Assembly: GCA_964523005.1 (NCBI GenBank)
Contig: CAZFZL010000014.1
Span: 1 to 21,796 of the forward strand
Origin: UMGS1307 sp964523005
GTDB lineage: Bacteria > Bacillota > Clostridia > Oscillospirales > CAG-382
Length of the DNA stretch: 21,796 nucleotides
Direction of reading: 5' to 3'
The notes beneath the pieces are model-generated. The model saw nothing but the letters and a program-made list of their open reading frames with translations, was not told the origin of the DNA and made no database searches. The position numbers and the translations under genes are program-made. Positions 1 through 8,322 of this stretch are shown piece after piece. Each line of letters starts with the position of its first letter. The stretch's first letter is position 1.

Positions 1-440
1 CCTCCTCTGTTTCGCAGAACCTGCTGCGTGACGTGTTTAAGATGAAAATAAGCGAAAAAACAGCTATGGTCATTGCGCGCGTGTGCGTTGCGCTCATCGC
101 AGGCGTCGCCGTTATCATTGCGCTCGACGAAAACAGCTCTGTGTTCAGGATAGTGTCGTTCGCGTGGGCAGGCTTCGGCGCAGCGTTCGGACCTGTCGTG
201 CTGTTCGCGCTGTTCTGGAAGCGCACGAATAAATGGGGCGCGCTTGCCGGTATGCTCACCGGCGGTGTCGCGGTATTCGTGTGGAAATACCTCATCGCTC
301 CCATCGGCGGCGCGTTCGCAATATACGAGCTGCTTCCTGCGTTTATCCTCGCGTGCATAGCGCTCGTCACCGTGAGCCTTCTCACAAAAGCACCCGACAG
401 GGAAATGATCGATGAATTTGAGGCTGTCAAGAAAATGTAA
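1..440 (+). CDS. putP: Sodium/proline symporter PutP, C-terminal part (5' end outside window)
   Basis: About 145 C-terminal residues of a sodium:solute symporter (SSS family) that imports proline with Na+ across the cytoplasmic membrane. The frame is open from base 3, so the gene starts upstream of the window; the GTG at 33 is internal and not the start. The visible part carries the family's late transmembrane helices, and the stretch reading AWAGFGAAFGPVVLF is nearly identical to the same place in E. coli PutP, which is why I name it rather than call it a generic SSS transporter. The protein ends in a short charged cytoplasmic tail (EFEAVKKM). It is followed by a terminator and then the polA promoter, so it is the last gene of its unit. 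Substrate specificity cannot be fully proved from this fragment. Confidence 0.87.
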   Translation, partial: SSVSQNLLRDVFKMKISEKTAMVIARVCVALIAGVAVIIALDENSSVFRIVSFAWAGFGAAFGPVVLFALFWKRTNKWGALAGMLTGGVAVFVWKYLIAPIGGAFAIYELLPAFILACIALVTVSLLTKAPDREMIDEFEAVKKM

Positions 441-500
441 TGCCGCTTTCCTGCGTTGACAGGCGAAGCACAGATGCGTTCATAATACAGTAAAAAACAA

Positions 501-542
501 GGTACGGCAGGTGAAGATCGCTTGCCGTCCTTTTCTTTTTTC
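501..542 (+). terminator. Rho-independent terminator after putP
   Basis: An inverted repeat (GG-t-ACGGCAG ... TTGCCGTCC, one bulged T and one G-T pair) encloses an 11-nt loop and is followed directly by a T-rich run (TTTTCTTTTTTCT). It separates putP from the polA promoter. Confidence 0.8.
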
Positions 543-592
543 TGCGAACAGCGCGTATTTTGCACAGGCAGGCTGTGTTTGACCGAAAAGTC

Positions 593-621
593 TTGACAGC
601 CGGACGCGTTTGTATTAGAAT
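593..621 (+). promoter_or_regulatory. Sigma-A promoter for polA and the downstream gene series
   Basis: A perfect -35 TTGACA (593-598) lies 17 bp from the -10 TAGAAT (616-621), which matches the consensus at five of six positions. Transcription would start near 628, about 40 nt before the polA ATG. No other comparable promoter was seen before 11495, so it may serve the whole nine-gene series. Confidence 0.75.
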
Positions 622-630
622 AATATGAAG

Positions 631-652
631 AGCATACGAAGCATACGCTTCG
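631..652 (+). promoter_or_regulatory. Direct repeat and hairpin in the polA leader, next to the ribosome site
   Basis: AGCATACG occurs twice (631-638 and 640-647). The second copy forms part of a perfect stem CGAAGC-ATAC-GCTTCG (637-652) that touches the probable Shine-Dalgarno GGGAAAGG (652-659) of polA. It has no T-run and is not a terminator. It might modulate polA translation; this is inference from position only. Confidence 0.35.
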
Positions 653-667
653 GGAAAGGCCCACGGA

Positions 668-3172
668 ATGAAGCTGATAGTGTTTGACGGGAACAGCATA
701 CTCAACCGCGCGTTCTACGGCGTGAAGCCGATGACCAACAGAAACGGGCTGTTCACAAACGCCGTTTTCGGCTTTGTGAATATTATAAATAAGCACCTTT
801 CCGCCGATGAATACGACTGCGCTGCAATCGCCTTCGATATGAAAGCGCCTACCTTCCGCCATGAAATGTACGACGGCTATAAGGCGACGCGCAAGGGAAT
901 GCCGCCTGAGCTTGCAATGCAGCTTCCGTACGCGAAACGCTTCGCGTCGCTGTTCGGATTGAAGGTCATTGAACGCGAGGGGTACGAAGCGGACGACATA
1001 ATCGGCTCTCTTGCGAAAAAAGCGGACGCAAAAGGGATGATGACTGTCATTGTAACAGGCGACCGCGACAGCTTCCAGCTCATATCCGACAATATAACCG
1101 TCACACTCTCCTCAACACACGAGGACAAGCTGTATGATGTAAAAAGAATAAAAGATGAATACGGTGTTATGCCGCTTCAGATGATCGACGTCAAATCGCT
1201 TATGGGCGATTCATCCGACAATATACCCGGCGTCAAGGGCGTCGGCGAGAAGACGGCGCTCAAGCTCATAGCCGACTACGGCTCGCTCGACGGTGTTTAC
1301 GAAAACATCGAAAGCGTAAAAGGCGCGCTTCACGATAAGCTTGCTCTGGGGCGCGAAAGCGCGTATATGAGCATGAAGCTCGCGCGAGTATGCATCGATA
1401 TGCCCGGAATTGAACCGACGAAGTGCCTGAAGCAGTCGCCGGAGGCTGCAAAGCTTACCGAAATGTTCTCCGAGCTTGAGTTCACGTCGTTCACAAAGCG
1501 ACTCGGGCTCGATAAAGCGCAGGCGTCACCGGAAGAACAGCCCGAATACGAAAGCGCTGATACATCGGAAATACTGAAAACATGCGAACAAAACGAAGCC
1601 TTCGTGTCGGCAGATGCCGATAGCGGATGGCTGTTCATTCGCTGCGGCGGAAAATATATGACGACACTGCTCGATGACGATATAACGCCGCTGTTCTCGG
1701 ATGAACGCTATAAGGTGACCGTATGGTCGTACAAAGACCTTGCGCACCTGATCTATGCGGCCTGCAAATGCCGGTTCGTCAGCCTCTGCGACGATGTGTC
1801 GCTCATGGCATACGTCGCCGGGCCAAACGAAGGCGGCTCGTCATTCGGAAGGACGGCTGAATCGTATCTCGGCGTAGGGCAGCACGACGAAGCGGAAAGC
1901 CTTGAAAAGCTGCGCGGAGTGCTCAGGCAGCAGCTGACGAAAACCGACTGCGAAAAGCTGTATGAAGACCTTGAAAAACCGTTGGCGCGTGTGCTTTTCG
2001 ATATGGAGGTGACGGGCTTTAAGGTCGACGGCAGGGGACTTGAGCAGTATTCACGTTTCCTTGCTTCAAACATAGAAAAGCTCGAAACGATGATCCACAC
2101 CCTTTCGGGGACTGACTTCAACATAAACTCGCCGAAGCAGCTCGGAACGGTGCTTTTCGAGAAGCTCGGACTGCCGTCCGGCAAAAAAACAAAAACCGGC
2201 TATTCCACTGATGCCGATGTGCTTGAAAAGCTCAGATACATCAGCCCGGTCGTCGAAGCGGTGCTTGAGTACCGTGCGCTCACGAAGCTCAGAAGCACTT
2301 ACGCCGAAGGGCTTCAGAGCTGTATTGCCGAGTACGACGGCAGGATCCACACGACGTTCCGCCAGACGCTGACGATGACCGGACGGCTCTCGTCGATCGA
2401 GCCGAACCTTCAGAACATCCCGGTGCGCACTGAGCTCGGACGCGAGCTGCGCCGCTTCTTCCTCGCAGAGGAAGGCTGTGTGCTCATCGACTGCGACTAT
2501 TCGCAAATCGAGCTGCGTGTGCTTGCGGATATGGCAGGCGACGAGCGTATGATCAGAGCGTTCAGAGAGGGCGACGATATACATTCCATCACTGCCTCAC
2601 AGGTCTTCAGTGTGCCGCTCGAGGACGTGACACCGGAAATGAGAAAGCGCGCGAAGGCAGTCAATTTCGGCATAGTATACGGTATATCCGATTATTCGCT
2701 CAGCCGCGATATAGGCGTTACAAAAAAAGAAGCCGAGCGGTATATAAATAACTATTTCGACAACTATCCGGGTATACGTGACTATCTCAATGATACCGTG
2801 GAGCAGGCGAAGCAGACGGGATATGTCGTCACAAAATTCGGGAGACGGCGCAATATACCGGAGCTGAAAAACTCAAAGAGATCTGTCGTGTCGTTCGGCG
2901 AGCGCGTCGCACGCAACACGCCAATACAGGGAACGGCGGCGGATATAATCAAAATAGCGATGCTTGACACGGCGAAAGCGCTCGAGGAAAGCAATACGGG
3001 CGCGAAGCTCATTTTGCAGGTGCATGACGAGCTTATCGTCGAATGCCCGAGTCAGCATTCCGAAGCTGTCGCACGGCTAGTGAAGGAAAAGATGGAAAAC
3101 TGCTGCCGCCTGTCGGTCCCGCTCAAGGTCGACACCGGGATCGGTGCGACATGGTACGACAGCAAATCATAA
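668..3172 (+). CDS. polA: DNA polymerase I
   Basis: Family A DNA polymerase for Okazaki-fragment processing and excision repair, 834 aa, close to the lengths of Taq and Bacillus Pol I. Residues 1-290 are the 5'-3' exonuclease (DGNSILNRAF, YEADD at 106-110, GDRD, GDSSDNIPG). Residues about 300-440 replace a 3'-5' exonuclease: the DxE metal motif is absent (the region reads FVSADADSG), so proofreading is very likely lost, as in many Firmicutes. The polymerase domain has motif A DYSQIELR (D610), motif B RKRAKAVNFGIVYG (K663, F667, Y671) and motif C QVHDE (D787); motif A and B numbering coincides with Taq. The ATG at 668 is preceded by GGGAAAGG at 8-nt spacing. It is the first gene of the series, 47 nt before the radical SAM gene. 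Confidence 0.97.
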   Translation: MKLIVFDGNSILNRAFYGVKPMTNRNGLFTNAVFGFVNIINKHLSADEYDCAAIAFDMKAPTFRHEMYDGYKATRKGMPPELAMQLPYAKRFASLFGLKVIEREGYEADDIIGSLAKKADAKGMMTVIVTGDRDSFQLISDNITVTLSSTHEDKLYDVKRIKDEYGVMPLQMIDVKSLMGDSSDNIPGVKGVGEKTALKLIADYGSLDGVYENIESVKGALHDKLALGRESAYMSMKLARVCIDMPGIEPTKCLKQSPEAAKLTEMFSELEFTSFTKRLGLDKAQASPEEQPEYESADTSEILKTCEQNEAFVSADADSGWLFIRCGGKYMTTLLDDDITPLFSDERYKVTVWSYKDLAHLIYAACKCRFVSLCDDVSLMAYVAGPNEGGSSFGRTAESYLGVGQHDEAESLEKLRGVLRQQLTKTDCEKLYEDLEKPLARVLFDMEVTGFKVDGRGLEQYSRFLASNIEKLETMIHTLSGTDFNINSPKQLGTVLFEKLGLPSGKKTKTGYSTDADVLEKLRYISPVVEAVLEYRALTKLRSTYAEGLQSCIAEYDGRIHTTFRQTLTMTGRLSSIEPNLQNIPVRTELGRELRRFFLAEEGCVLIDCDYSQIELRVLADMAGDERMIRAFREGDDIHSITASQVFSVPLEDVTPEMRKRAKAVNFGIVYGISDYSLSRDIGVTKKEAERYINNYFDNYPGIRDYLNDTVEQAKQTGYVVTKFGRRRNIPELKNSKRSVVSFGERVARNTPIQGTAADIIKIAMLDTAKALEESNTGAKLILQVHDELIVECPSQHSEAVARLVKEKMENCCRLSVPLKVDTGIGATWYDSKS

Positions 3173-3192
3173 TATAAAAAAAGAAACTTCTG

Positions 3193-3219
3193 AAAGGATG
3201 CGGAGAACCCGCATAAGAG
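3193..3219 (+). promoter_or_regulatory. Shine-Dalgarno plus intervening hairpin before the radical SAM gene
   Basis: The best Shine-Dalgarno, AAAGGA (3193-3198), is 21 nt from the ATG at 3220, normally too far. Between them is a perfect 6-bp stem with 5-nt loop, ATGCGG-AGAAC-CCGCAT (3198-3214). If the hairpin folds, the working distance falls to about 6 nt. A weak GGAG (3202-3205) inside the hairpin is the only nearer alternative. Confidence 0.4.
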
Positions 3220-4776
3220 ATGAGAAAAATAGATCTGAACGGACGCAAGGCGAGAATGCTTCTCGTTTATCCCGACTATACCGACCGCGACCTTTCCGTC
3301 AAAAGCTCCGGCGGCGGCGGAAATTATCAGGAAGGGCTTGCTTCTATATCGGCGGTGCTCAAGCAGGGCGGTCATTCCGTCAAGCTGTTCCACCTGCACC
3401 ACCTTTATAACGAGGAGGACTTTAAAAAAGAGCTGCTTGAAAAGGGTGAATTCGACGTCATCGGCTTTTCAATAAGGACGACGGCGTTCCCGGACTGCCA
3501 AAGCTACATCAAGTGGACGCGCGAGGAGATGCCGGACGTGTTCATAATATGCGGCGGTTATCACTGTACGCTCATACCTGAGCAGGTAATGGCTGAACCG
3601 GATGTCGACAGCATCTGCATAGGCGACGGCGAATACGCCGAGCTTGAGCTGCTCGACAAAATGACATCAGGCGAGGATTACAGCGCAGTCGAAAGTCTCT
3701 GGTTCAAGGATGATAACGGAGAGTATATAAAAAATCCGGTCAGACCGCTTTTCGCCGATCTTGACAGGATACCAATACCGGACTTCGACCTGTTCGATTA
3801 CGACAATCTTGAAAGCGTCAAGGTGCATACGGCGATCGTCGTCGTCAGCCGCGGCTGCTTCTACAACTGTACCTACTGCGGCAACGGCAATTTCCGCAAG
3901 GTCTATCCGAACAAAAAGATATATGCGCGCTTCCGCTCGCCGGAGAACGCCATCCTGTACCTCAAAACGCTCCTTACTCTGCATCCGCAGATAAAATTCA
4001 TCAATTTCCGCGACGCGATATTCAATATGTTCCCCGACTGGTTCGACAAATTCATCGTTCTTTATAAAGAACAGATTCATCTGCCCTGTACCGGCAACAT
4101 CCGCTTCGACATACTCACCGAGGACACGGTGCGCAAGATGAAGGAAGCCGGTTTTTACACCATCGATATGGGACTTGAGTCGGGCGACCAGGAAATGCGC
4201 TTCAAATATCTCAGACGCTACCAAACGGATGAGATGATAATCAGATGCTCCGGCTGGTTCCATAAATACGGTATCGCTCAGCTCACCTACAACATCATCG
4301 GGCTTCCGTTCGAGGACCTCCACCGCGCGCTCAAGACAGTAAAGCTAAACGCGCGCATAAAATCCGACCGCGTCATCCCGAATATATTCTATCCGTATCC
4401 CGGCACCGAGCTGTACGACATCGCCAAGAAAGCCGGATTTTTGCCGGACGTTGTCGGACCCGACTGCCGCGTGCCGCTCGTTCAGGAGCGTTTCCCGGAG
4501 TATGAAGTCCTTTTCGTACAGGCGTATTTCATGCATTTCGTCAAGCGCTATAAGCTCGCGTTCAGCATGAACAACGGCATCGGACGCACTTATGAAAAAT
4601 GGCTCGATCACCGCTTCACATCAAAGCACGTTCCGCATAAATTTCTCGTCCGGCTTCATGACGCGTATTCGGCAGTACGCAACAAGCTCAAGGATATGCT
4701 CGTCAATCATATGCCGGAGCTGTATCTCAAGCTCAGAATGATGAAGCATCATAAGAAAGCGGAAAAGCAGAAATGA
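3220..4776 (+). CDS. B12-binding-domain radical SAM protein, function unknown
   Basis: 518 aa, cytoplasmic. Residues about 10-150 have the Rossmann-like cobalamin-binding-domain pattern of this superfamily (MLLVYPDY, IGFSIRTT, CGGYHCTLIPE, ICIGDGE). The DxHxxG histidine motif is not seen, which is usual in this radical SAM class. Residues about 205-400 are the radical SAM barrel with CxxxCxxC at C213, C217, C220 (RGCFYNCTYCGNGNF) and the IDMGLESG strand. The last ~110 residues are basic and unassigned. The family includes methylases, cyclases such as BchE and many uncharacterised enzymes; nothing here fixes the substrate. The gene lies 47 nt after polA and overlaps rsmI by 4 nt (ATGA), so it is cotranslated with housekeeping genes rather than with a biosynthetic cluster. 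See the hairpin entry for its unusual ribosome site. Confidence 0.85.
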   Translation: MRKIDLNGRKARMLLVYPDYTDRDLSVKSSGGGGNYQEGLASISAVLKQGGHSVKLFHLHHLYNEEDFKKELLEKGEFDVIGFSIRTTAFPDCQSYIKWTREEMPDVFIICGGYHCTLIPEQVMAEPDVDSICIGDGEYAELELLDKMTSGEDYSAVESLWFKDDNGEYIKNPVRPLFADLDRIPIPDFDLFDYDNLESVKVHTAIVVVSRGCFYNCTYCGNGNFRKVYPNKKIYARFRSPENAILYLKTLLTLHPQIKFINFRDAIFNMFPDWFDKFIVLYKEQIHLPCTGNIRFDILTEDTVRKMKEAGFYTIDMGLESGDQEMRFKYLRRYQTDEMIIRCSGWFHKYGIAQLTYNIIGLPFEDLHRALKTVKLNARIKSDRVIPNIFYPYPGTELYDIAKKAGFLPDVVGPDCRVPLVQERFPEYEVLFVQAYFMHFVKRYKLAFSMNNGIGRTYEKWLDHRFTSKHVPHKFLVRLHDAYSAVRNKLKDMLVNHMPELYLKLRMMKHHKKAEKQK

Positions 4777-5591
4777 AAACGCTCTACGTCGTCGCAACGC
4801 CGATAGGGAACATGGGCGATCTGACGCCGAGGGCGCGTGAAGTGCTTTCGTCCGTCGATTTCGTGCTGTGTGAAGACACGCGCGTCGGCGGTAAGCTCAT
4901 GAGCCTTGCGGAGCTGAAAAAGCCGCTGCTGAGTTATTATGAACACAATAAAAACAGCCGCCACGCGCTCATACTCTCAAGGCTGCTGTCAGGTCAGGAC
5001 GCCGCGCTCATCACCGATGCCGGCACGCCGTGTATATCCGATCCCGGTATGGAGATGGTGCGCCTTGCGCATGAGAACGGGATAAAGGTCGTACCGATAC
5101 CGGGCGCGTGCGCTGCGGTGACGGCGATATGCGTCTCCGGAATAGACTGCCGCCGATTCGTATTTGAGGGATTTCTCGAAAAAAGCGCGTCGGAGCGAAC
5201 TCAACGGCTCGCCGCTCTTTCGGGCGAGAGCAGACCGATAGTGTTTTATGTTGCAGTGCATGAATACCGTGAGACGGTCGGACAGCTTCTGCGCGCGTTC
5301 GGCAACAGGCGCGCCGTGCTTTGCCGTGAGCTGACAAAGCTCAATGAGCAGACGCTGTACACCGATCTGCAAACGCTCTCGGATACGGAAATAACCGAAA
5401 AGGGCGAATTTGTCCTCGTCGTTGAAGGGTATTCCGGAGAGGGCGACGCGTTCTGGAAGGACATGGATATAAGAGCGCATGTAGCTTATTATGAGTCGCT
5501 CGGAAACACGCGCATGGAATCGATAAAGCTCACCGCGGCTGACCGTAAGGTTCCGAAAAGCGCGATCTACAAAGAATTTATAGAGGAATAA
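4773..5591 (+). CDS. rsmI: 16S rRNA (cytidine1402-2'-O)-methyltransferase RsmI
   Basis: Transfers a methyl group from SAM to the 2'-O of C1402 in the 16S rRNA decoding centre; cytoplasmic. 272 aa, normal for the tetrapyrrole-methylase-fold family. Diagnostic motifs in order: VATPIGNMGD (7-16), EDTR (34-37), TDAGTPCISDPG (81-92), PGACAAVTA (110-118), FEGFL (131-135). The usual GFLPRK motif reads GFLEKS here, a small deviation. The ATG overlaps the radical SAM stop codon (ATGA), so translation is probably coupled; the Shine-Dalgarno (GCGGAAA) is weak. The C-terminal segment with KVPKSAIYKEF is the usual tail of the family. Confidence 0.95.
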   Translation: MKTLYVVATPIGNMGDLTPRAREVLSSVDFVLCEDTRVGGKLMSLAELKKPLLSYYEHNKNSRHALILSRLLSGQDAALITDAGTPCISDPGMEMVRLAHENGIKVVPIPGACAAVTAICVSGIDCRRFVFEGFLEKSASERTQRLAALSGESRPIVFYVAVHEYRETVGQLLRAFGNRRAVLCRELTKLNEQTLYTDLQTLSDTEITEKGEFVLVVEGYSGEGDAFWKDMDIRAHVAYYESLGNTRMESIKLTAADRKVPKSAIYKEFIEE

Positions 5592-5616
5592 GCCTTCTTC
5601 CATGAAGGCACAGCGT

Positions 5617-6813
5617 ATGAAATATCTTATCTTCGTCGGTGATGGCATGGCGGATTATCCCGTGCCTGAGCTTGGCGGCAAAACGCCGCTTGAATACGCA
5701 AACACACCGAATATGGACTATATCGCATCGCACGGCATCTGCGGCACATCGCTTCCGACGCCGCCTGCGATGAAGCCGGAGAGCGACACCGCAAATCTCG
5801 CGCTGCTCGGCTACGACCCGCTCGTCTATTCACGCGGACGCTCACCGCTCGAAGCGCTGAGTATGGGCATCGATATGAGCGATACCGATACCGCCATACG
5901 CTGCAACATCGTCACGCTCTCCGAGGAGGACGTACCGTACTCCGAACGCCGTATGATCGACCACAGCGCCGGTGAAATAGATACGCCTTCAGCGCGCGTA
6001 CTTATCGACGCGGTCGACAAGGCACTCGGCAGCGATAATCGCAAGTTTTACTGCGGTCTGAGCTACCGCCACTGCCTGATATGGGATGATTGTCCGCCGA
6101 CGCCCGATTTTGCACGTCCGCACGATATAATCGGAAAAACCATCGGCGAATACTTGCCCGAGGACGAACGCTTCCGCTCACTCATGGAAAAGAGCTGGGA
6201 TGTGCTTGAGCATCATCCGCTCAACGAAAAAAGACGCGGCGAAAACAAAAAGCCTGCGAACTCAATATGGCTCTGGTCGGCAGGCAAAAAGCCTGCGCTG
6301 CCTTCGTTTTCGGAGAGATTTGGGCTGAAAGGCGCCGCCGTTGCGGCCGTTGACCTCATAAAGGGAATAGCGATATGCGCCGGCATGGACGTTATAAACG
6401 TCGAAGGCGCGGACGGCACGCCTGATACGAATTACATGGGCAAAGCAAACGCGGCTTCAAGGGCGCTTGAAAAATACGATTTCGTCTTCCTGCACGTTGA
6501 AGCGCCTGACGAAAGCGGTCACAGAGGCGAACCGCTCACGAAGGTGCGTTCGATAGAAAGCGTGGACGCGATGCTCGGCAGCATATTGGAAGGGTTCAAA
6601 AAGAACGAAACGGACGCGCGCGTGCTGTTTTGCTGCGACCACCCGACGCCTGTGTCGAGACGCACGCATACGCACGACAGCATCCCGTTCGTAATATACG
6701 ATACGAAAAACGAGATCGGCGGAAAATGCCGCTGCTATTCCGAGAATGAAGCGCAAAAAGGCGTCAATGTCACCGACGGCTATAAGCTTATCGACATACT
6801 TACGGAGAAATAA
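5617..6813 (+). CDS. apgM: Cofactor-independent phosphoglycerate mutase, archaeal (ApgM) type
   Basis: Interconverts 3- and 2-phosphoglycerate in glycolysis and gluconeogenesis; alkaline-phosphatase superfamily, two metal ions, cytoplasmic. About 398 aa, usual for ApgM and shorter than the ~510-aa GpmI. Seen: DGMADYP at the N-terminus, PESDTANLALLGYDP with the phosphate-accepting Ser, HVEAPDESGHRG, and CCDHPTP followed by HTHDSIPF, all metal and phosphate-site signatures. I prefer the ATG at 5617 because homologues begin MKY(I/L)-x-VGDGMAD and AAGG lies 8 nt upstream; the ATG at 5602, in frame, adds five residues and has only a distant AGAGGA. It sits 25 nt after rsmI and 2 nt before the next gene. 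Confidence 0.92.
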   Translation: MKYLIFVGDGMADYPVPELGGKTPLEYANTPNMDYIASHGICGTSLPTPPAMKPESDTANLALLGYDPLVYSRGRSPLEALSMGIDMSDTDTAIRCNIVTLSEEDVPYSERRMIDHSAGEIDTPSARVLIDAVDKALGSDNRKFYCGLSYRHCLIWDDCPPTPDFARPHDIIGKTIGEYLPEDERFRSLMEKSWDVLEHHPLNEKRRGENKKPANSIWLWSAGKKPALPSFSERFGLKGAAVAAVDLIKGIAICAGMDVINVEGADGTPDTNYMGKANAASRALEKYDFVFLHVEAPDESGHRGEPLTKVRSIESVDAMLGSILEGFKKNETDARVLFCCDHPTPVSRRTHTHDSIPFVIYDTKNEIGGKCRCYSENEAQKGVNVTDGYKLIDILTEK

Positions 6814-6815
6814 AG

Positions 6816-7691
6816 ATGGGTAAAGTATATGACGCTCTGATAATAGGAAAAGGCCCGGCAGGCTCTACCTGCGCGATGTATCTTGCACGCGCAGGTAAAA
6901 GCACGCTTGTAGTTGCAAAGGACGGCGGCGCGCTTGAAAAAGCCGGTGCGATAGATAACTATTACGCGCTGCCCGGACTGAACGGCAGTCAGCTGCTCGA
7001 GCGCGGCGTCGCCCAGGCGCAGAGCTTCGGAGCGGAGTACGTCAATGACGAGGCAGTCGGCGTGACGTTCGACGGCACGTTCACCGTAAAGTGCCTGAAG
7101 GAGACCTACCGCGCAAGAACAGTCGTGCTGTGCTGCGGTGCGAAACGCGAAAAGCTCACCGCAAAAAACGCCGGCAGGTTTGACGGCGCAGGCGTGAGCT
7201 GGTGCGTGACGTGTGACGGCTTCATATACAGAAACAAGCGCGTCGGACTCGTTGGTGGCGGAGATTATATGCTCGCCGAGCTTGATGAGCTTCGCGCGTT
7301 CACTGATAAAATAACCGTTTTCACTCAGAGCAGTGATGTCGAGGTCGCCGGAGCGCAGACGGTCAGAGAAAACATCACATCGCTTGAAGGCGATGAAAAG
7401 CTCAGATACGTCGAAGCCGGCGGGAAAAAATATGAGCTTGACGGACTGTTTATCGCGATAGGTACGGCAGGCGGCGCGGATTTTGCGCGCACGCTCGGCG
7501 TGTTCACCGACTCAACGAACGTCACCGCGAAGGACGGCGTTACCAATATGCCCGGATTCTTTGCGGCAGGCGACTGCACCGCCGGGATAAAGCAGGTCGT
7601 GAAGGCCGCGTCGGACGGAGCTGTCGCTGCAGCACAGGTGCTCAGATATCTGCGCGAAAAGGCTTCTGAGGAAAAAGATGAAGCTCGGTGA
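6816..7691 (+). CDS. Thioredoxin-reductase-like flavoprotein with altered NADPH site
   Basis: 291 aa FAD-dependent pyridine-nucleotide-disulfide-oxidoreductase fold, slightly short for TrxB (about 310). Residues 9-20 hold the FAD motif (GKGPAG); WCVTCDG gives the redox-active pair C130 and C133; the C-terminal FAD motif is FFAAGDCTAG followed by KQVVKAASDG. The second dinucleotide site is unusual: GGGDYML stands where TrxB has GGGDSAxEE, and the arginine motif HRRxxxR is missing (the region reads VFTQSSDVEVAG). It may therefore reduce a thioredoxin-like partner using a donor other than NADPH, as ferredoxin-dependent clostridial enzymes do; that is inference. No thioredoxin gene is adjacent. 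GGAG lies 8 nt upstream of the ATG. It overlaps trmK by 14 nt. Confidence 0.85.
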   Translation: MGKVYDALIIGKGPAGSTCAMYLARAGKSTLVVAKDGGALEKAGAIDNYYALPGLNGSQLLERGVAQAQSFGAEYVNDEAVGVTFDGTFTVKCLKETYRARTVVLCCGAKREKLTAKNAGRFDGAGVSWCVTCDGFIYRNKRVGLVGGGDYMLAELDELRAFTDKITVFTQSSDVEVAGAQTVRENITSLEGDEKLRYVEAGGKKYELDGLFIAIGTAGGADFARTLGVFTDSTNVTAKDGVTNMPGFFAAGDCTAGIKQVVKAASDGAVAAAQVLRYLREKASEEKDEAR

Positions 7692-8322
7692 AAGGCTCGA
7701 ATGCGTCTATTCGCTCGTGCCGGACGGCTGTCGGTTCGCCGATATTGGAACAGACCACGGCTATCTTCCCGTCAAGCTGCTGCTTGACGGCGTCGTGACG
7801 TGCGCTGCCGCGTCGGACATAAACGAAAAACCGCTTGAGAGCGCAAGGCGAAACGCAGAAAAGTATGGTGTAAAGAATATTTCGATCTTCGTCTCCGACG
7901 GGTTCGATTCGCTCGCTTTTGATTTTGACACGGCGGCAATATGCGGTATGGGCGGACGCCTTATATGTGCGCTGCTTTCGCGCTGCCCCGAAGTACGGGG
8001 GAAGCGCTTTATTTTACAGCCGATGAGAAACGATGAGCTGGTGCGCGAATACCTTTGGACGCACGGGTTTAACATTGAAAAAGAGCTTTTCGCGCTCGAG
8101 GACGGCAAGCCCTACGCCGTTATTTCGTGCTTTATGGACGGTTCGTACCGTCCCTTTACGGCGAAGGAAACGTATCTCGGACTGTCAGCAGAAATGAACG
8201 AAGCGCACAGAGCTTACGACATGAAGCTTTTCAGAAGAGCAAAAAACGCGCTCAAGGGGAAGAGTGAAAGTAAAACTGCTGAGGATTTGATTCAGACGAT
8301 CGGAGAAAGGTATGGCATTTGA
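7678..8322 (+). CDS. trmK: tRNA (adenine22-N1)-methyltransferase TrmK
   Basis: Class I SAM-dependent methyltransferase that makes m1A22 in tRNA; cytoplasmic. 214 aa, close to the Bacillus enzyme (YqfN, about 230). Seen: SAM motif FADIGTDHGYLP (20-31), SDINEKPLESARRNA (46-60), the family-specific ICGMGG (88-93), and LQPMRNDELVREYL where the family has LQPN/MxxxxxLRxWL. The short lysine-rich coiled C-terminus (about 170-214) agrees with the family. GAGG precedes the ATG at 7678, which lies inside the end of the flavoprotein gene, and the stop overlaps the rqcH start by 11 nt; translational coupling is likely. Confidence 0.93.
   Translation: MKLGERLECVYSLVPDGCRFADIGTDHGYLPVKLLLDGVVTCAAASDINEKPLESARRNAEKYGVKNISIFVSDGFDSLAFDFDTAAICGMGGRLICALLSRCPEVRGKRFILQPMRNDELVREYLWTHGFNIEKELFALEDGKPYAVISCFMDGSYRPFTAKETYLGLSAEMNEAHRAYDMKLFRRAKNALKGKSESKTAEDLIQTIGERYGI

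Noticed and set aside
456..488. TTGACA with CATAAT after putP, a possible promoter for a small RNA ending at the 501-542 hairpin
   Set aside because: The spacer is 19 bp and the -10 is poor; the transcript would consist of little more than the terminator hairpin.
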